The notes under the pieces were generated by a model that searched no databases, was not told the DNA's origin, and saw only the letters and a list, made by a program, of their open reading frames with translations. A DNA stretch of 12,945 nucleotides from Bacillota bacterium (GTDB lineage: Bacteria; Bacillota; Clostridia; Peptostreptococcales; Anaerovoracaceae): NCBI GenBank assembly GCA_029266295.1, contig JAQSXD010000050.1, forward strand, positions 1-12,945, written 5' to 3'. Shown here in pieces: positions 12,604-12,945 of the stretch; position 1 is the stretch's first letter, and the number at the start of each line of letters is the position of its first letter. Made by a program: the position numbers and the translations under genes.

Positions 12604-12945
12604 CTAGACCAACCCTTCCTTCACCAAATAATTTGCAGAAGGAATTTCCTCCCGCAGAAGTTTCATTGCCGGTTTGGTAAGGAAGATATTTTTCGTATCA
12701 TTGGTCTCCTTCAGGCTTTTCGCGATCATCAGCGTGATGGTTTTTTGATTGAGGCTGGATTTGGCTTTAACAAAACCCTCCAGGAGTTTGCCCTTAAGGC
12801 TTCCAGACAGCGCATTCAGCTCTTTCTCCGTCTCCCGGATATGGGTATCCACCGCCACATTGAGATGAAGATTGTAGATGTGCTTTTTATAGATTATCTC
12901 CGGATTCAGCCCGAATATCCGCCCGGCAGTATCTGCTCCTCTTAG
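12604..12945 (-). CDS. C-terminal part of an unrecognised protein (cut by window edge)
   Basis: A - strand frame is open from the window edge to a TAG at 12604-12606, giving 113 residues with no start needed inside the window. A GTG at 12856-12858 could be read as a start, but it has no clear ribosome site and the frame continues upstream with ordinary composition (RGADTAGRIFGLNPEIIYKK). The product looks mostly helical and lysine/leucine-rich, ending KLLREEIPSANYLVKEGLV. I see no signal peptide, membrane segment or motif I can name. A 132-residue + strand frame covers the same bases but is rich in His, Phe and Cys and looks like a shadow. Confidence 0.6.
   Translation of the reverse strand, partial: LRGADTAGRIFGLNPEIIYKKHIYNLHLNVAVDTHIRETEKELNALSGSLKGKLLEGFVKAKSSLNQKTITLMIAKSLKETNDTKNIFLTKPAMKLLREEIPSANYLVKEGLV

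Noticed and set aside
12547..12945. 132-codon + strand frame at the right edge
   Set aside because: It lies opposite a frame open to the edge with more protein-like composition, and is rich in His, Phe and Cys as expected for a shadow.

Overview
The window looks like chromosomal DNA from an anaerobic low-to-mid GC Firmicute of class Clostridia. The signs are strong AGGAGG-type ribosome binding sites, occasional TTG/GTG codons upstream of the true starts, sigma-A-like promoters, U-tract terminators, and protein relatives typical of Clostridia. I cannot name the genus from sequence alone. No rRNA, tRNA, CRISPR array, transposase or phage gene is visible.

Positions 1-5228 form a molybdenum block on the + strand: modA, modB and modC (molybdate ABC importer), then a MobA/MocA-type nucleotidyltransferase fused to a histidine phosphatase, then a MoeA-like molybdopterin-binding protein with a C-terminal cysteine cluster, closed by a strong terminator. 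The block would import molybdate and supply it for a nucleotide form of the molybdenum cofactor, probably for a molybdenum hydroxylase encoded elsewhere. Between modA and modB lies a dense array of perfect hairpins, including a 22-bp-arm palindrome. It is the most unusual non-coding structure in the window.

Positions 5229-8369 hold a second + strand unit: a KimA-type potassium transporter and, 2 bases later, a ROK-family sugar-kinase-like protein with substitutions in its ATP and sugar motifs. The unit ends at a hairpin terminator that overlaps the end of the convergent next gene.

Positions 8344-10674 hold a MocR-type (GntR helix-turn-helix plus aminotransferase-like) regulator on the - strand, divergent from an ECF-transporter S component on the + strand. 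Their promoters overlap on a 16-bp palindrome. The pairing suggests regulation of vitamin import, possibly vitamin B6. In the regulator, the residue that should be the PLP-binding lysine is serine.

Positions 10675-12945 hold a glycolipid-type glycosyltransferase (MGDG synthase/UgtP family, + strand), then a convergent FMN-binding split-barrel protein (pyridoxamine-phosphate-oxidase fold) and the C-terminal part of an unrecognised gene, both on the - strand.

Most of the window is recognisable housekeeping and transport. The observations most worth following are the modA-modB hairpin array, the lysine-less MocR regulator with its overlapping promoters, the nucleotidyltransferase-phosphatase fusion, and the potassium transporter paired with an atypical ROK protein.
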